DNA from: an uncultured Verrucomicrobiota bacterium
GTDB taxonomy: Bacteria; Verrucomicrobiota; Kiritimatiellia; RFP12; UBA1067
NCBI GenBank assembly: GCA_946631535.1
Contig: CAMPAF010000033.1
Location: 1-15,352, forward strand
Direction of reading: 5' to 3'
DNA: 15,352 bases
This document shows positions 14,386 to 15,352 of this stretch, in pieces (the stretch's first letter is position 1; each line of letters starts with the position of its first letter). The position numbers were made by a program, and so were the translations under genes. Below the pieces are notes generated by a model. That model was given only the letters and a program-made list of their open reading frames with translations, was not told where the DNA came from and did not search any database.

Positions 14386-15302
14386 GCGGCTACGTGGGCA
14401 GACTCGCGCCCAGTCCCACGGGCGCGCTCCACCTTGGCAACGCGCGCACCTTCGCCATCGCATGGCTCCGCGCCCGCTCGTTCGGCGGCAAGATAATCAT
14501 GCGCATGGAGGACCTCGACCACCCGCGCGACAAGCCAGGCGCCGCCGCACAGGCGATCGACGACCTCCGCTGGCTAGGATTCGACTGGGACGAGGAATTC
14601 GTCCAGTCGGAGCGCCGCCCCTTCTACCGCACCGTGCTCGCAAAGCTGGACGCCTACCCCTGCGTCTGCTCGCGCCGCGACGTGGAGTCCGCCCAGTCCG
14701 CCCCCCATTCCGGCGAGCAGCTCTTCTACCCGGGCACGTGCCGCGGACGCTTCCGCTCATGGGAAGAGGCGGCTGGGGCCTGCGCGCCGCGCACTCCATG
14801 CTGGCGCTTTCGCGTGCCACCAGACACGACTGTCAGTTTCGACGACGCCTTCGCGGGACATGTGACGCAGGACGTTTCCGCAACGCTCGGCGACTTTCCG
14901 CTAGCGCGCGACCCGGATGGCGCAGGCTACACGCTCGCCGCCACGGCGGATGACCTGGACATGGGAGTCACCGAGGTGGTGCGCGGCGACGATCTCCTCC
15001 CCGCCACGCCGCCGCAGATACTGATCGCCCGCGCCCTCGGCCGCGAACCGCCCTCATACTGCCATGTGCCGCTCGTCGTAGGCCCAGACGGACGCCGCCT
15101 CGCAAAGAGGCACGGCGACACGCGTATCGCAGCCTTCCGTGCTGCAGGTGTCTCCCCCGAGAGGATAATCGGCTGGATAGCCTACTCCTTCGGGTTGAGC
15201 GCTGACGACGATCCTGTATCGCTCGGCGACCTCGTCGGCCGCTTCTCCCTTGCGGCGATTCCGCACGCCGCAGTCGTCATTTCCTCTCTTCCATTTGCTT
15301 GA
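14382..15302 (+). CDS. gluQ: Glutamyl-Q tRNA(Asp) synthetase
   Basis: This 306-residue truncated glutamyl-tRNA synthetase paralogue activates glutamate and attaches it to queuosine at position 34 of tRNA(Asp), not to the tRNA 3' end. The start GRLAPSPTGALHLGNARTFA contains the HIGH-type motif (His17-Leu-Gly-Asn20). RMEDLDHPR (41-49) is the glutamate-binding segment. The zinc site of the family is Cys94-x-Cys96, Tyr116 and Cys120. AKRHGD around Lys242 is the KMSKS equivalent. The anticodon-binding domain of GltX is absent and the length matches E. coli GluQ/YadB (about 300 residues). The ATG is inside the ATGA overlap with the metallopeptidase gene, the final gene of the plus-strand operon. 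Its 3' end overlaps a convergent gene by 26 bases. Confidence 0.93.
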   Translation: MSGYVGRLAPSPTGALHLGNARTFAIAWLRARSFGGKIIMRMEDLDHPRDKPGAAAQAIDDLRWLGFDWDEEFVQSERRPFYRTVLAKLDAYPCVCSRRDVESAQSAPHSGEQLFYPGTCRGRFRSWEEAAGACAPRTPCWRFRVPPDTTVSFDDAFAGHVTQDVSATLGDFPLARDPDGAGYTLAATADDLDMGVTEVVRGDDLLPATPPQILIARALGREPPSYCHVPLVVGPDGRRLAKRHGDTRIAAFRAAGVSPERIIGWIAYSFGLSADDDPVSLGDLVGRFSLAAIPHAAVVISSLPFA

Positions 15303-15352
15303 GGAAGTCGGCGCGCTCGCGCTCGGCGTACTTCACGCGCTTGCCCTGGAAG
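15277..15352 (-). CDS. C-terminal end of an unidentified minus-strand gene
   Basis: The minus strand is open from the right edge to a TGA at 15279-15277; the last residues read FQGKRVKYAERERADFLKQM then EERK, a charged helical tail typical of many cytoplasmic proteins. It overlaps the 3' end of gluQ tail-to-tail by 26 bases. Too little is visible to name a family, and it could still be chance coding. Confidence 0.45.
   Translation of the reverse strand, partial: FQGKRVKYAERERADFLKQMEERK

Noticed and set aside
1..15302. A queuosine-modification island linking the QueG-like gene and gluQ
   Set aside because: They are about 14 kb apart, on opposite strands, in separate units, and the QueG-like protein does not look like canonical epoxyqueuosine reductase.
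1..15352. CRISPR arrays, tRNA genes, insertion sequences, phage or toxin-antitoxin modules
   Set aside because: Reading both strands showed no spaced direct-repeat array, tRNA-like cloverleaf, transposase, integrase or paired small genes that could be supported.

Overview
The window looks like a chromosomal stretch from a GC-rich Gram-negative bacterium of the PVC superphylum, most likely a gut-type Kiritimatiellota/Lentisphaerota/Verrucomicrobiota relative. This is inferred from gene content (a secreted GH106 rhamnosidase-like enzyme, a phosphodiester glycosidase, a secreted SUMF1-fold protein) and overall style; no rRNA or other marker fixes the taxon. I see no tRNA, rRNA, CRISPR array, integrase, transposase or phage gene.

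Left part, minus strand, read right to left: RNase R (7585-5504), a very large GH106-family glycoside hydrolase (5485-1580) and a NAGPA-type phosphodiester glycosidase (1544-633) lie 18 and 35 bases apart and probably form one transcript. Past a GC-rich hairpin (611-634), a separate promoter drives a QueG-like iron-sulfur protein that runs off the left edge.

Middle, minus strand: a markedly AT-richer gene (7731-9998) encodes a secreted protein joining a SUMF1/FGE-sulfatase-fold domain to a papain-like domain whose active-site pattern matches IdeS (family C66), with a C-terminal domain of different base composition. This fusion is the most unusual object here. Upstream is a GC-rich gene of unknown function (10372-11658) with an acidic low-complexity segment. 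The 373-base gap between them holds a promoter, a 21-base tandem repeat and a 45-codon reading-frame remnant.

Right part, plus strand: a tightly packed operon of a YihY-family membrane protein (11802-12893), a secreted HExxH metallopeptidase-like protein whose start lies 50 bases inside yihY, and glutamyl-Q tRNA(Asp) synthetase (14382-15302), which overlaps its upstream neighbour by ATGA. It converges on and overlaps the tail of a minus-strand gene that enters from the right edge.

Every apparent transcription-unit head (five of five) has the same promoter style: a -35 beginning TTGC, a spacer mostly 17-18 bases, and an extended -10 (TGn plus TATACT or a close variant). Two units would be nearly leaderless. 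RNase R carries an in-frame 9-base repeat array inside its catalytic domain. I treated the long open frames antisense to GH106 and RNase R as GC-rich shadows.
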